A stretch of 64,000 bases of DNA, taken from Nocardioides currus. Lineage in GTDB: Bacteria; Actinomycetota; Actinomycetes; Propionibacteriales; Nocardioidaceae. The DNA lies in assembly GCF_003057875.1 (NCBI RefSeq), contig NZ_PYXZ01000006.1:1-64000 (forward strand), given 5' to 3'. The number at the start of each line of letters is the position of its first letter. Position 1 is the stretch's first letter. A program made the translations under genes and the position numbers. The notes beneath the pieces are model-generated. The model did not search any database. It saw nothing but the letters and a program-made list of their open reading frames with translations, and was not told where the DNA came from. Positions 26,198-34,665 of the stretch are shown here, one piece after another.

Positions 26198-27237
26198 CCT
26201 CCGTCCTGACGACCCCCTCCGCCGACGCCCGGGCCGCGGCGACCGAACGACTCGCCGCGCTCGCGACCCCGCCCGGTGCCCTCGGACGGCTCGGCGACCT
26301 CGCGGTGTGGGTCGCGGCCTGTCAGGGCCAGGTGCCGCCGGCGCCGGTCGACTCGGTGCGGCTGGTGATCTTCGCGGGCGACCACGGCGTCGCCGGCCAC
26401 GGGGTCTCGGCGTTCCCGCCCGCCATCACCGGCGCGATGGTGCGCACCTTCCTGCTCGGCAAGGCCGGCGTGAGCGCGCTGGCCGACGCCCACGGGGTGG
26501 CCGTGCGGGTGCTCGACCTCGGCGTCGACGAGGACTTCGCCGACCTCCCCGATGACGTCCGGAGCGCGCTGACTGCGCACAAGGTCCGCCGCGGCAGCGG
26601 CGCGATCCATCTCGAGGACGCACTCACCGCCGACGAGACGCACGCTGCGCTCGAGGCCGGCGCGGCGGTCGCGCACGAGGAGATCGCGGCCGGGGCCCAG
26701 CTGCTGATCAGCGGCGACATGGGCATCGGCAACACCACCCCTGCGGCCGCGCTCGTGGCCGCCGGGCTGGGCGTCCCGGCGTCCGAGGTGGTGGGCCGCG
26801 GGACCGGCATCGACGACGCCGCGCTGCTGCACAAGACGACGGTCATCGACGCCGCCCTGGTCCGTGCCGGCGCTCGCACGGACGACCCGGTCGAGACCCT
26901 GGCCGCCCTCGGCAGCGCCGACCTCGCGGCCAGCACCGGGTTCCTGCTCACCGCCGCGCGGGAGGGCGTGCCGGTGCTGCTCGACGGACTGATGAGCGTC
27001 GCCTGCGCCCTCACCGCCGACCGGATCGCGCCCGGCGCCGCGCAGTGGTTCGCCGCCGGCCACCGCTCCACCGAGCCCGCCCAGTCGCTCGCCCTCTCCA
27101 AGCTCGGGCTCGAACCCCTCCTCGACCTCGGGCTGCGGCTCGGCGAGGGCTCGGGGGCCGTCGCGGCGGTGCCGGTGGTGCGCAGCGCCACCGCCCTGCT
27201 GCGCGATGTGGCCCTGCTCTCCGAGCTCGGTGTGTAG
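26194..27237 (+). CDS. cobT: nicotinate-nucleotide-dimethylbenzimidazole phosphoribosyltransferase CobT
   Basis: CobT makes alpha-ribazole 5'-phosphate from dimethylbenzimidazole (from BluB) and nicotinate mononucleotide. The 347-aa protein has RLGDLAVWVAACQG, IFAGDHGVAGHGVSAFP, ISGDMGIGNTTPAAAL and the C-terminal DLGLRLGEGSGAV segment with the conserved catalytic Glu. The GTG start overlaps the previous stop as GTGA, so it is translationally coupled. This is the phosphoribosyltransferase, not the chelatase subunit that shares the name CobT in Pseudomonas. Confidence 0.95.
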   Translation: MTSVLTTPSADARAAATERLAALATPPGALGRLGDLAVWVAACQGQVPPAPVDSVRLVIFAGDHGVAGHGVSAFPPAITGAMVRTFLLGKAGVSALADAHGVAVRVLDLGVDEDFADLPDDVRSALTAHKVRRGSGAIHLEDALTADETHAALEAGAAVAHEEIAAGAQLLISGDMGIGNTTPAAALVAAGLGVPASEVVGRGTGIDDAALLHKTTVIDAALVRAGARTDDPVETLAALGSADLAASTGFLLTAAREGVPVLLDGLMSVACALTADRIAPGAAQWFAAGHRSTEPAQSLALSKLGLEPLLDLGLRLGEGSGAVAAVPVVRSATALLRDVALLSELGV

Positions 27238-27249
27238 GAGAGGAGCTCG

Positions 27250-28011
27250 ATGCTCGCCGACTCCTGGCGGCTCGCGGTCGGGACGCTGACCGCCGTCCCG
27301 GTCCGACCGCCGACCACCGTCGACCGGCGGCGGGCCGCCCTGGCGATGGTGCTCGCACCCCTCGCCGTGCTCCCGATCGGTCTCCTCGTCGCCGCGGTCG
27401 GTCTGGCCGGTCACGGCCTGGACCTGCCGTCACTCGTCACCGCGCTGCTCGCGATCGGCGCCGCGGTCCTCGGCAACCGCGCGTTCCACCTCGACGGACT
27501 CTCCGACACCGTCGACGGGCTGGCCGCGTCGTACGACCGCGAACGCTCGCTCGAGGTGATGAAGTCCGGCACCTCCGGGCCTGCCGGGGTCGTGGCGACC
27601 GTCCTGGTCATCGGGCTGCAGGCGGCCGCGGTCGCCTCGCTGCTCTCGGCCTCGTGGCGCGGCGCTGTCGTCGCCGGAGCCGTGGTGTGCCTCTCGCGGG
27701 CGGCGCTCGCCGCCTGCTGCATGCGGGGGGTGCCGTCCGCTCGCGAGGACGGGCTCGGAGCGACGTACACCCAGACCGTGCCGGTGTTCGTCTGCCGGCT
27801 CGTGTGGCTCGTGACCGGCATCGTGCTGGCGGCCCTCGCGGTGTGGATCGGCCTGCCGTGGTGGCGCGGAGCGGTGGCCGCTCTCGTCGCGCTCGCCGCG
27901 GTGATCGTGCTGATCGCCCGGGCCAACCGTCGCTTCGGCGGCGTCACGGGCGACGTCTTCGGGGCGTCCATCGAGCTGGCGCTCGCGGCGATGCTGGTGG
28001 CGTTGGCGTGA
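27250..28011 (+). CDS. cobS: adenosylcobinamide-GDP ribazoletransferase CobS
   Basis: CobS joins adenosylcobinamide-GDP with alpha-ribazole (phosphate) at the membrane in the last step of cobalamin assembly. The 253-aa integral membrane protein has several hydrophobic helices. It carries the family motif around RAFHLDGLSDTVDGLAASYD, with metal-binding acidic residues, and KSGTSGPAGV. AGGAGAGGAGC precedes the ATG at the right distance, so this gene also has its own strong ribosome-binding site, unlike the coupled genes around it. The 3' end overlaps cobD by 4 nt. Confidence 0.93.
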   Translation: MLADSWRLAVGTLTAVPVRPPTTVDRRRAALAMVLAPLAVLPIGLLVAAVGLAGHGLDLPSLVTALLAIGAAVLGNRAFHLDGLSDTVDGLAASYDRERSLEVMKSGTSGPAGVVATVLVIGLQAAAVASLLSASWRGAVVAGAVVCLSRAALAACCMRGVPSAREDGLGATYTQTVPVFVCRLVWLVTGIVLAALAVWIGLPWWRGAVAALVALAAVIVLIARANRRFGGVTGDVFGASIELALAAMLVALA

Positions 28012-28946
28012 GGGCACGCGCCGCCGGTCTGCTGCTCGGCTTCGCGGCCGACCGGCTGCTCGGCGACCCGCGCCGCTTCCACCCGGTCGCCGGGTTGGGC
28101 ACCACTGCGGCCGCGCTGGAGCGCCGGTTGTACGCCGACTCGCGTGCCCGCGGAGTCGCCCACTCCGCCGTCCTGGTCGGCGGGTCCGTGGCCCTCGGGC
28201 TCGTGGCCGAGCGTCGGCTGCCCCGGACGCTCACCACGGCGGCCGCGACCTGGGCCGTGCTCGGCGGTCGTTCCCTCGAGCGGGAGGCCCTCGCCGTGCA
28301 CACCCATCTGGCTGCCGGCGACCTGCCTGCCGCTCGACAGCGCCTGACGCACCTCGTCGGCCGCGAGACCGCCGCACTCGACAAGTCGGAGGTCGCACGA
28401 GCGGTCGTGGAGTCGGTCGCGGAGAACACCTCCGACGCCGTGGTCGCGCCGCTGGTGTGGGGCGCACTGCTCGGGGTGCCCGGGCTGCTGGGCTATCGCG
28501 CGGCCAACACCCTCGACGCGATGGTCGGGCACCACAACGCGAGGTACGAGCGCTACGGCTGGGCCTCCGCCCGTCTCGACGACCTGCTCAACCTGCCGGG
28601 CTCGCGCCTCAGCGGCCTGCTGGTGATGGCGTCCGATCCGCCGAACGCGCGCGCCGCGGCGTACGCCTGGCGACGCGGCGCGTCCGCCCACCCGAGCCCC
28701 AACGGGGGAGTGGTCGAGGCGGCGTTCGCGGGCGCGCTGGGCGTCCGGCTGGGCGGCACGAACACCTACTACGGCGACCGCGTCGAGCACCGCGCGGTGT
28801 TGGGCGACGGGCGCGCGGTGCGTCCCGACGACATCGTCCGATCCACCGTGCTGGCGCGGCGGACGGGCCTCGGAGCGGCCCTGGTCGCGGCCGTGATTTC
28901 GCTCCGTGGCGGGTGGTCCATCCGGCGTCGAAGTCCGCTAGGGTGA
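28008..28946 (+). CDS. cobD: adenosylcobinamide-phosphate synthase CobD/CbiB
   Basis: It attaches aminopropanol (phosphate) to the f-carboxylate of adenosylcobyric acid in the membrane. In 312 aa, the CbiB signatures are ADRLLGDPRRFHPVAGLG, SVAENTSDAVVAPLVWGAL, ANTLDAMVGHHN.RYERYGWA and ASAHPSPNGGVVEAAFAGAL. Hydrophobic helices make it a membrane protein. The GTG start overlaps the cobS stop (GTGA). It is the last gene of the riboswitch-1 operon; the second riboswitch starts within a few nucleotides of its stop. Confidence 0.94.
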   Translation: MRARAAGLLLGFAADRLLGDPRRFHPVAGLGTTAAALERRLYADSRARGVAHSAVLVGGSVALGLVAERRLPRTLTTAAATWAVLGGRSLEREALAVHTHLAAGDLPAARQRLTHLVGRETAALDKSEVARAVVESVAENTSDAVVAPLVWGALLGVPGLLGYRAANTLDAMVGHHNARYERYGWASARLDDLLNLPGSRLSGLLVMASDPPNARAAAYAWRRGASAHPSPNGGVVEAAFAGALGVRLGGTNTYYGDRVEHRAVLGDGRAVRPDDIVRSTVLARRTGLGAALVAAVISLRGGWSIRRRSPLG

Positions 28947-28949
28947 GCC

Positions 28950-29050
28950 GCACGCGTCCATGTGGAAGCCGGTGGGAATCCGGCACAGTCGCGCTACTGT
29001 GACACCGCCTCAGCAGCACCGATGAGCGGTGGAGTCAGACCCGCATGGTC
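28950..29050 (+). ncRNA. cobalamin riboswitch 2
   Basis: The conserved core GGAAGCCGGTGGGAATCCGG, followed by CACAGTCGCGCTACTGTGA, lies at 28973-29011. A B12-box-like element GGAGTCAGACCCGC lies at 29031-29044. It precedes cbtB by about 50 nt and should repress cobalt uptake genes when cobalamin is plentiful. A CTAGGGT hexamer just after cobD (28938-28944) may be the promoter -10 box. Confidence 0.9.
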
Positions 29051-29096
29051 GTCCAACCCCATCAAGCAGGGACGCACTGATCCCTGAGGAGGACAC

Positions 29097-29315
29097 ATGT
29101 CGCACCCCGTTGCGGCGCCGGTCACCGGCGCACCCGCACTCCCCGTCATCCCGCTCCGCGAGCTCGCCCCGTGGGCGCTGTTCTTCGGACTGCTCGGGAC
29201 GCTGATCCTGTTCTTCGTGAGCGCCGACCAGGGCGCCGTGTCGATCCCCGCGGGCACCGCGGTCCACGAGTGGGTGCACGACGCGCGTCACCTGCTCGGC
29301 TACCCCTGCCACTGA
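29097..29315 (+). CDS. cbtB: cobalt transporter subunit CbtB
   Basis: CbtB is the small partner of CbtA in a predicted cobalt uptake system that is typically cobalamin-regulated. The 72-aa protein has one transmembrane helix (WALFFGLLGTLILFFVSADQ) and the diagnostic His-rich C-terminus VHEWVHDARHLLGYPCH, probably a cobalt-binding site. GAGGAGGAC precedes the ATG. The stop overlaps the cbtA start (TGATG). The riboswitch in front fits cobalt supply for the nearby CobN chelatase. Confidence 0.93.
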   Translation: MSHPVAAPVTGAPALPVIPLRELAPWALFFGLLGTLILFFVSADQGAVSIPAGTAVHEWVHDARHLLGYPCH

Positions 29316-30118
29316 TGGGCGCCCGCGCCTTCCTGGTCCGCGGACTCCTCGCGGGCCTGCTCGCCGGCCTCGTCACCTTCCTCGTCGCCCACCAGGTCGG
29401 GGAGCCGCAGGTCGAGGCCGCCATCTCCCTCGAGGAGAGCGCGGCACCGGCCGCCGCCGACGACGGGCACAGCCACTCCCACGACGACGAGGCCGCCGGC
29501 GGCCACAGCCACGGCGACGAGGGTGGGACCGAGATCTCCCGTGGCACCCAGCGCACGTGGGGCCTGCTGACCGGCTCGCTCGCGGTGGGTGTCGCCCTCG
29601 GCGGCCTGGTCGCGCTGGTCGCGGCCGGCACCCTCGGTCGCCTCGGTCGGATGCTGCCCGGCCAGTCGACCGCACTGGTCGCCCTGATCGGGTTCGTGTC
29701 GGTCGCGTTGGTGCCGTTCCTCAAGTACCCCGCCACCCCGCCCGCCGTGGGGTCCGGCGACACGATCGGTGACCGGACCGGCCTCTACTTCGGGTTCCTG
29801 GTCGTCTCCGTGCTCGCGGCCGTGCTCGCGACGTACGGCGGTCTCCGGCTGCGCGAGCGGTTCGGGACGTACGCCGGGGTGGTCGGCGGCGCTGCGGCGT
29901 ACCTCCTCGTCGTGGTCGTCGCCGGGCAGCTGTTCGCGACGGTCAACGAGGTCGGCGACTTCCCGGCCGACACCCTGTGGTTCTTCCGCCGGTCGTCGCT
30001 GATCACGCTCGCCACCTTGTGGGGCGTGCTCGGCGTCGTGCTCACCGGGCTTGTGTCGCGCCTCTACGCGCAGGAGACCGCCGTCGCGCAGCGTCGGGAG
30101 CTGGCCGCCAGCCTGTGA
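29315..30118 (+). CDS. cbtA: cobalt transporter subunit CbtA
   Basis: CbtA is the integral membrane component of the CbtAB cobalt uptake system. The 267-aa protein begins with GARAFLVRGLLAGLLAGLVT as its first helix. A His/Asp-rich extracytoplasmic loop follows (DDGHSHSHDDEAAGGHSHGD, residues ~50-70) that should bind metal. Several further helices come after, including LVALIGFVSVALVPFLKYPA, a CbtA hallmark. The ATG overlaps the cbtB stop. The gene ends before two inverted repeats (30147-30204) that probably terminate transcription. Confidence 0.92.
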   Translation: MGARAFLVRGLLAGLLAGLVTFLVAHQVGEPQVEAAISLEESAAPAAADDGHSHSHDDEAAGGHSHGDEGGTEISRGTQRTWGLLTGSLAVGVALGGLVALVAAGTLGRLGRMLPGQSTALVALIGFVSVALVPFLKYPATPPAVGSGDTIGDRTGLYFGFLVVSVLAAVLATYGGLRLRERFGTYAGVVGGAAAYLLVVVVAGQLFATVNEVGDFPADTLWFFRRSSLITLATLWGVLGVVLTGLVSRLYAQETAVAQRRELAASL

Positions 30119-30146
30119 GGGGGCAATCCAGGTAAGCAGGTGGATA

Positions 30147-30204
30147 CCAGATCCCGGATATCTGGGGGTCGACCCGGCGAGGTAGGTAACCACCTACCTA
30201 CCTC
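30147..30204. terminator. pair of inverted repeats between convergent genes
   Basis: CCAGAT-N7-ATCTGG occupies 30147-30165. A perfect 10-bp inverted repeat GAGGTAGGTA-ACCACC-TACCTACCTC occupies 30179-30204. They lie between the ends of cbtA and the convergent DUF1445 gene, so a bidirectional terminator is the simplest reading. There is no clear T-run, which is common in high-GC actinobacteria. An operator is the alternative. Confidence 0.5.
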
Positions 30205-30267
30205 GGAGCCATCGGCCGGGAAATCCAGTGATTCGGTATGCACCTGCCAACCGGGGCGGCGGCGAGA

Positions 30268-31044
30268 TCACGGCACGAGGTAGTCGCTGTCGCGCGCGTC
30301 GGTGATGGCCATGTGGCCGGGTGCGTGCCCGATCGCGAACGGCGGGCGGGATCGCATGACGGCGGCCTGCGGCGTGACGCCGCACGCCCAGAAGACCGGC
30401 ACCTCGCCCGACCGCACCTCGACCGGGTCACCGAAGTCGGGGGCGTCGAGGTCGCGGATGCCGAGCGCGGCGGGGTCGCCCACGTGCACCGGCGCGCCGT
30501 GGACGGCGGGGTAGCGGGAGGTCACCCGCACCGCGTCGGCGACCTGCCCGGCGGGGACGGGTCGCATCGAGACCACCAGCGGACCCGACAGTGAGCCCGC
30601 GGGCCGGCACTCGACGGAGGTGCTGTACATCGGGACGTTGCTGCCGGCCTCGTGGTGCCGCACCGGCACGCCCGCCTCCAGCAGCGCCGCCTCGAAGGTG
30701 AAGCTGCACCCGACCAGGAACGCGACCAGGTCCTCGCGCCACAGGTCGGTCACGTCGTCGACCTCGGCCACCAGCTCCCCGTGCTCGTAGATGCGATAGC
30801 CGGGCAGGTCGGTGCGCAGGTCGCCGGAGAACAGCGGGCTGCTCGTCGCGCCCGGCTCGGTGACGTCGAGGACCGGGCACGGCTTGGGGTTGCGCTGCGC
30901 GAAGAGCAGGAACTCGTAGGCCAGGTCGCGCGGCAGCGCGATCAGGTTGGCCTGGGTCCAGCCGGCCGACCAGCCGGCGGTGGGCTCCTTCACGCCGGAC
31001 CGGAACCGGGCCCGAGCCTCGTCGGGGGTCAGGAGTGCGGACAT
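30268..31044 (-). CDS. DUF1445 family putative hydro-lyase (YcsI-like)
   Basis: The 258-aa soluble protein has DUF1445 signatures: [68 protein letters not shown] and [11 protein letters not shown], ending in [10 protein letters not shown]. Family members are annotated as putative hydro-lyases; mammalian relatives act as D-glutamate cyclase. Its position after pxpC, with pxpB, pxpA and the NRAMP-like gene, matches the B. subtilis ycsFGI-kipIA order, so a role in D-glutamate/5-oxoproline handling is likely. It is the last gene of the operon. Confidence 0.85.
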   Translation of the reverse strand: MSALLTPDEARARFRSGVKEPTAGWSAGWTQANLIALPRDLAYEFLLFAQRNPKPCPVLDVTEPGATSSPLFSGDLRTDLPGYRIYEHGELVAEVDDVTDLWREDLVAFLVGCSFTFEAALLEAGVPVRHHEAGSNVPMYSTSVECRPAGSLSGPLVVSMRPVPAGQVADAVRVTSRYPAVHGAPVHVGDPAALGIRDLDAPDFGDPVEVRSGEVPVFWACGVTPQAAVMRSRPPFAIGHAPGHMAITDARDSDYLVP

Positions 31045-31051
31045 GTCGTGC

Positions 31052-31930
31052 TCACCTCGCGTGTGGGGTCGGAGTGCTGCGTCGGAATCGGAGCTGCTGG
31101 CCCGGTCGCGCCTGCGCGGCGAGGCCGAGGTCGGCGCCGACCACGACACCGATGACGGGGTAGCCGCCGGTCACCGGGTGGTCGGCCAGGAAGAGCGTGG
31201 GCTGTCCCGAGGGCGGCACCTGCAGGGCGCCGGGGACCATCCCCTCGCTCGGGAGCTCGCCGTCGCGGGCCCGATCGAGCACCGCTCCGGACAGTCGCAT
31301 CCCGACCCGGTTGCTGTCGGAGGTGACGTCGTACGGCGAGGAGAGCAGCGTCTCGAGCGCGTCCTGCGTGAACCAGTCGGCGCGCGGCCCCGGCACGACC
31401 CGCAGCGAGACCTCGCCGGTCGCGGGTCGGCGGACCGCCGCCACGTCGACCCCGGGGACCGGGCCGCGGGCGGCGCCGATCGCCAGCACATCACCGGACG
31501 ATAGGGGGTCGGGTCCCAGGCCGGCCATCGTGTCGGTGGACCGCGAGCCCAGCACGGGCGCGACGTCGATGCCGCCGCGGACGGCGAGGTAGCTGCGCAG
31601 TCCCGACTCCGGCGCCTCGAGGCGCAGCTCGGCACCGTCGGGCACGAACACGGCGGCGTACGGCGAGACCTGCCGCCCGTCGATGTGCATGGGGCAGGGG
31701 GCGCCCGTCAGGGCCACCGTCGCGCCGCCCGACGAGCGCACGGCCAGCCCGCCGAAGGTGACCTCGAGAGAGGCCGCACCCTCCTCGTTGCCGACCAGGC
31801 GGTTGGCCAGCCGCAGCGCGTCGCGGTCGGCGGCGCCGGACCGCCCGACGCCGAGGGAGGCCAGGCCGGGACGACCGAGGTCCTGCACGGTGGCGAGCGG
31901 ACCGGTGGCGAGCACGTCGAAGGAGCCCAT
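31052..31930 (-). CDS. pxpC: 5-oxoprolinase subunit PxpC (KipA-like)
   Basis: PxpC is part of the ATP-dependent PxpABC 5-oxoprolinase, which opens 5-oxo-L-proline to glutamate. The 292-aa sequence is the AHS2/KipA domain: [60 protein letters not shown] and [13 protein letters not shown]. It forms a complex with PxpB. The start codon overlaps the pxpB stop (TGATG), so the two are coupled. It is preceded by pxpA and pxpB and followed 7 bp later by the DUF1445 gene. Confidence 0.92.
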   Translation of the reverse strand: MGSFDVLATGPLATVQDLGRPGLASLGVGRSGAADRDALRLANRLVGNEEGAASLEVTFGGLAVRSSGGATVALTGAPCPMHIDGRQVSPYAAVFVPDGAELRLEAPESGLRSYLAVRGGIDVAPVLGSRSTDTMAGLGPDPLSSGDVLAIGAARGPVPGVDVAAVRRPATGEVSLRVVPGPRADWFTQDALETLLSSPYDVTSDSNRVGMRLSGAVLDRARDGELPSEGMVPGALQVPPSGQPTLFLADHPVTGGYPVIGVVVGADLGLAAQARPGQQLRFRRSTPTPHAR

Positions 31931-32538
31931 CACGCCTCCACGAACCGGACGCGCGCGCCGGGCACGAGCAGGGCCGGCGGATCGCGGTCGAGGTCCCAGG
32001 CGCGGAGGCTGGTGTGGCCGATGAGCTGCCATCCGCCCGGGGACTCCCGCGGGTAGACGCCGGCGAACTCGCCGGCCAGCGCGACCGCGCCGGCGGGGAC
32101 CTTGGTGCGCGGGTTGCTGCGCCGGGGCACGTGGAGGCGCTCGTCCGTGCCGACGAGGTAGCCGAAGCCGGGAGCGAAGCCGCAGAACGCGACCGTCCAC
32201 TCCTGCCCGGTGTGCGCCTCGACGACGCCGCGCTCGCCGAGCCCGGTCAGCTCGGCCACCTCGGCGAGGTCCTCGCCGTCGTAGGTCACCGGCACCTCGA
32301 CGAGGCCGGCGTCGGGACGGGTGCCGCGCTGCGGACGGGTCGCACGGACGGCACGCTCGACCTCGGCCACGTCGGTGAGGGCCGGGTCGATGGTCAGCAT
32401 CAACGTGCGGGCGGCGGGCACGAGGTCGACGACGCCCGGGGGAGGGGCGTCGACGAGCTCCGCGTAGAGGGCGAGCACCTCGTCGAGGTCGGCGAGCTCG
32501 ACGAGCAGGCCGGCGTCCGCGCAGCGCAGGGTCCTCAT
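31930..32538 (-). CDS. pxpB: 5-oxoprolinase subunit PxpB (KipI-like)
   Basis: PxpB is the AHS1/KipI subunit of 5-oxoprolinase. The 202-aa chain has VEVPVTYDGEDLAEVAELTG, HTGQEWTVAFCGFAPGFGYL, VPRRSNPRTKVPAGAVALAG and YPRESPGGWQLIGHT, all typical of AHS1 domains. It is cytoplasmic. In B. subtilis the homologue KipI also inhibits the sporulation kinase KinA, but nothing here suggests such a role in this organism. The ATG at 32538 lies 10 bp after the pxpA stop. Confidence 0.92.
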   Translation of the reverse strand: MRTLRCADAGLLVELADLDEVLALYAELVDAPPPGVVDLVPAARTLMLTIDPALTDVAEVERAVRATRPQRGTRPDAGLVEVPVTYDGEDLAEVAELTGLGERGVVEAHTGQEWTVAFCGFAPGFGYLVGTDERLHVPRRSNPRTKVPAGAVALAGEFAGVYPRESPGGWQLIGHTSLRAWDLDRDPPALLVPGARVRFVEA

Positions 32539-32548
32539 CGGGCCCCCC

Positions 32549-33331
32549 TCACGCCGGTCCACCCACGAACGGCGCGACCTCGACACCGGTGTCGCGCAGC
32601 GCGGCCTTCACACGGCCGGCCATCTCCACGGCGCCGGGGCTGTCGCCGTGGACGCACAGCGACGCGGCCCGGACCTCGACGATGGTGCCGTCGACGGCCT
32701 CGACCGAGCCCTCGGTCGCCATCCGCACGCACCGTCGAGCGACGGCGTCGGCGTCGTGGAGCACGGCACCGGGCTCACGCCGAGAGACCAGCGTGGCCTC
32801 GGGGGTGTACGCGCGGTCGGCGAAGGCCTCCGGGACGGTGGTCAGGCCGGCGTCCGCGGCGAGGGCGAGGAAGACCGATCCGGGCAGGCCCAGGACGGGG
32901 AGGGTGGGGTCGTAGCGGAGCACGGCCTCGACCACCGCCGCGGCCTGCGCCTCGTGGTGGACGATCGCGTTGTAGAGGGCACCGTGCGGCTTGACGTACT
33001 GCACGCGGGTGCCGGCCACGCGGGCGAACGCCTCGAGGGCGCCGACCTGGTAGAGCACGTCGTTGGTCAGGTCGGCGGGCACCATGTCGATGAACCGGCG
33101 GCCGAAGCCGGCGAGGTCGTGGTAGCCGACCTGGGCGCCGATCACCACGCCACGCTCTGCCGCCCGCTCGCAGACGTGCCGCAGCGACGTCGGGTCGCCG
33201 GCGTGGAAGCCGCACGCGACGTTGGCGCTGGTCACCAGGTCGAGCAGGGCGTCGTCGTCGCCGAGGGTCCAGGCGCCGTACCCCTCCCCGAGGTCGGCGT
33301 TGAGGTCGATCCGCACCGTGCCGTCCGACAT
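32549..33331 (-). CDS. pxpA: 5-oxoprolinase subunit PxpA (LamB/YcsF)
   Basis: PxpA is the LamB/YcsF subunit that, with PxpBC, hydrolyses 5-oxoproline using ATP. The 260-aa sequence opens with the family signature [20 protein letters not shown]. It continues with [39 protein letters not shown] and [12 protein letters not shown]. The His and Asp residues in these blocks form the predicted metal site. The gene follows the NRAMP-like transporter gene by 2 bp. Confidence 0.93.
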   Translation of the reverse strand: MSDGTVRIDLNADLGEGYGAWTLGDDDALLDLVTSANVACGFHAGDPTSLRHVCERAAERGVVIGAQVGYHDLAGFGRRFIDMVPADLTNDVLYQVGALEAFARVAGTRVQYVKPHGALYNAIVHHEAQAAAVVEAVLRYDPTLPVLGLPGSVFLALAADAGLTTVPEAFADRAYTPEATLVSRREPGAVLHDADAVARRCVRMATEGSVEAVDGTIVEVRAASLCVHGDSPGAVEMAGRVKAALRDTGVEVAPFVGGPA

Positions 33332-33333
33332 GG

Positions 33334-34563
33334 TCACCACAGGTCCTTGATGCCGCCGAGCGACTCGTAGCCGAGGTAGACGGTCAGCGCCCAGACGAGG
33401 ACGCCGATGACGAGCAGCCACCGCGGGTAGCGGTAGCCGCCGAGCAGGTCCTGCCAGCGGCGGGCCGCGACCCAGAGGATCACCGCGAGGCCGACGGGGA
33501 GGATCAGCCCGTTGAGTGCGCCGGCGAGCACCAACAGGGTGACGGGCGCCTTGCCGAGGGCCAGGAAGAGGGCCGTGCAGACGGCGATGAAGCCGACCAC
33601 CGCGAAGTTGCGACGACGGTCGTTGCCCTTGAGGAGCCCGGAGAGGAAGGAGACGGAGGTGTAGGACGCCCCGATCACCGAGGTGATGCTGGCGGCCCAC
33701 AGGATGACGCCGAAGACCCGGACGCCGACGTCGCCGAGGGCGCTCTGGAACGCCGAGGCCGGCGGGTTGTCGGCGGCCAGCACGGCGCCACCGGTGACAA
33801 CGCCGAGGACGGCGAGGAACAGCAGCACCCGCATGACGCCGGTGACCAGGATGCCGGTGATGCTGCCGCGGCTGATCTGGGCGACCTGGTCGGGTCCGGT
33901 GATGCCGGAGTCGACGATGCGGTGCGCGCCGGCGTAGGTGATGTAACCACCGACCGTCCCGCCGATGAGGGTGGTGATGATCAGGAAGTCGATGTCGTCG
34001 GGCAGCACGCTCTGCTTGAGGGCCTGGCCGACCGGCGGGTCGGAGACGATCGCGGTGTAGAGCACCATCGCGATCATCAGGACGCCCAGCACGACGACGA
34101 TGCGGTCCATCGCGACGCCCGCGCGCTTGCTCAGGAAGATCCCGATCGCGACCAGCGCCGAGATCGCGCCGCCGAGCTTCACGTCCATGCCGAACATCGC
34201 GTTCATGCCCAGCGCCGTGCCACCGATGTTGCCGATGTTGAAGACCAGGCCGCCGAGCACCACGAGTGCCGCCAGGACGTACCCCGCGCCGGGGGCGACC
34301 TTGTTGGCCAGGTCCTGAGCGTGCAGGCCGGAGACGCCGATGACGCGCCAGACGTTCAGCTGCACGGCGATGTCGACCAGGATCGAGACGACGATCGCGA
34401 AGGCGAACGCGGCGCCGAGCTGGTCGGTGAACACCGTGGTCTGGGTGATGAAGCCCGGTCCGATGGCGCTGGTGGCCATCAGGAACATGGCGCCGACGAG
34501 TGCTCCGCGCGTCGCTCTCGCCGTCGTGTTCGTCTCGGTCTGCACGGTCGGGTGGTCGTCCAT
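33334..34563 (-). CDS. NRAMP-family transporter of the 5-oxoproline cluster (YcsG-like)
   Basis: This is a 409-aa integral membrane protein with about 11 predicted helices and the NRAMP fold. The canonical NRAMP metal motif DPGN in helix 1 reads GPGF here ([16 protein letters not shown]), and the helix-6 MPH motif is not evident. It is therefore unlikely to be an Mn/Fe importer. It is more likely the YcsG-type subgroup found with pxpABC, which probably moves an organic acid or other cargo. The ATG at 34563 is preceded by GGAGGAC. It is the first gene of the operon and is divergent from the GntR regulator across a shared operator. Confidence 0.83.
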   Translation of the reverse strand: MDDHPTVQTETNTTARATRGALVGAMFLMATSAIGPGFITQTTVFTDQLGAAFAFAIVVSILVDIAVQLNVWRVIGVSGLHAQDLANKVAPGAGYVLAALVVLGGLVFNIGNIGGTALGMNAMFGMDVKLGGAISALVAIGIFLSKRAGVAMDRIVVVLGVLMIAMVLYTAIVSDPPVGQALKQSVLPDDIDFLIITTLIGGTVGGYITYAGAHRIVDSGITGPDQVAQISRGSITGILVTGVMRVLLFLAVLGVVTGGAVLAADNPPASAFQSALGDVGVRVFGVILWAASITSVIGASYTSVSFLSGLLKGNDRRRNFAVVGFIAVCTALFLALGKAPVTLLVLAGALNGLILPVGLAVILWVAARRWQDLLGGYRYPRWLLVIGVLVWALTVYLGYESLGGIKDLW

Positions 34564-34592
34564 GGGTGAGTCCTCCACTGCTGGCTGCTGGG

Positions 34593-34643
34593 TGAGCCCC
34601 GTCACAACGACCATGCAGGATTGTTCAACAATCTGTCAATACT
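34593..34643 (-). promoter_or_regulatory. promoter of the pxp operon with GntR-type operator in the spacer
   Basis: On the minus strand a consensus -35 box TTGACA (34634-34639) is followed by a 17-nt spacer. The spacer holds the palindrome GATTGTT-C-AACAATC (34619-34633), whose TTGT..ACAA core matches the FCD/FadR-type GntR operator style. CATGGT at about 34610-34615 is the candidate -10 box. The operator also lies just upstream of the gntR -10 box on the other strand, so one site can control both directions. Confidence 0.65.
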
Positions 34644-34653
34644 TCCGTTGATC

Positions 34654-34659
34654 TACACT
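34654..34659 (+). promoter_or_regulatory. -10 hexamer TACACT of leaderless gntR-family gene
   Basis: TACACT lies exactly 6 nt before the GTG at 34666, with no Shine-Dalgarno sequence in between. The palindromic operator at 34619-34633 lies about 20 bp upstream of this box. Confidence 0.55.
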
Positions 34660-34665
34660 GCGGGC

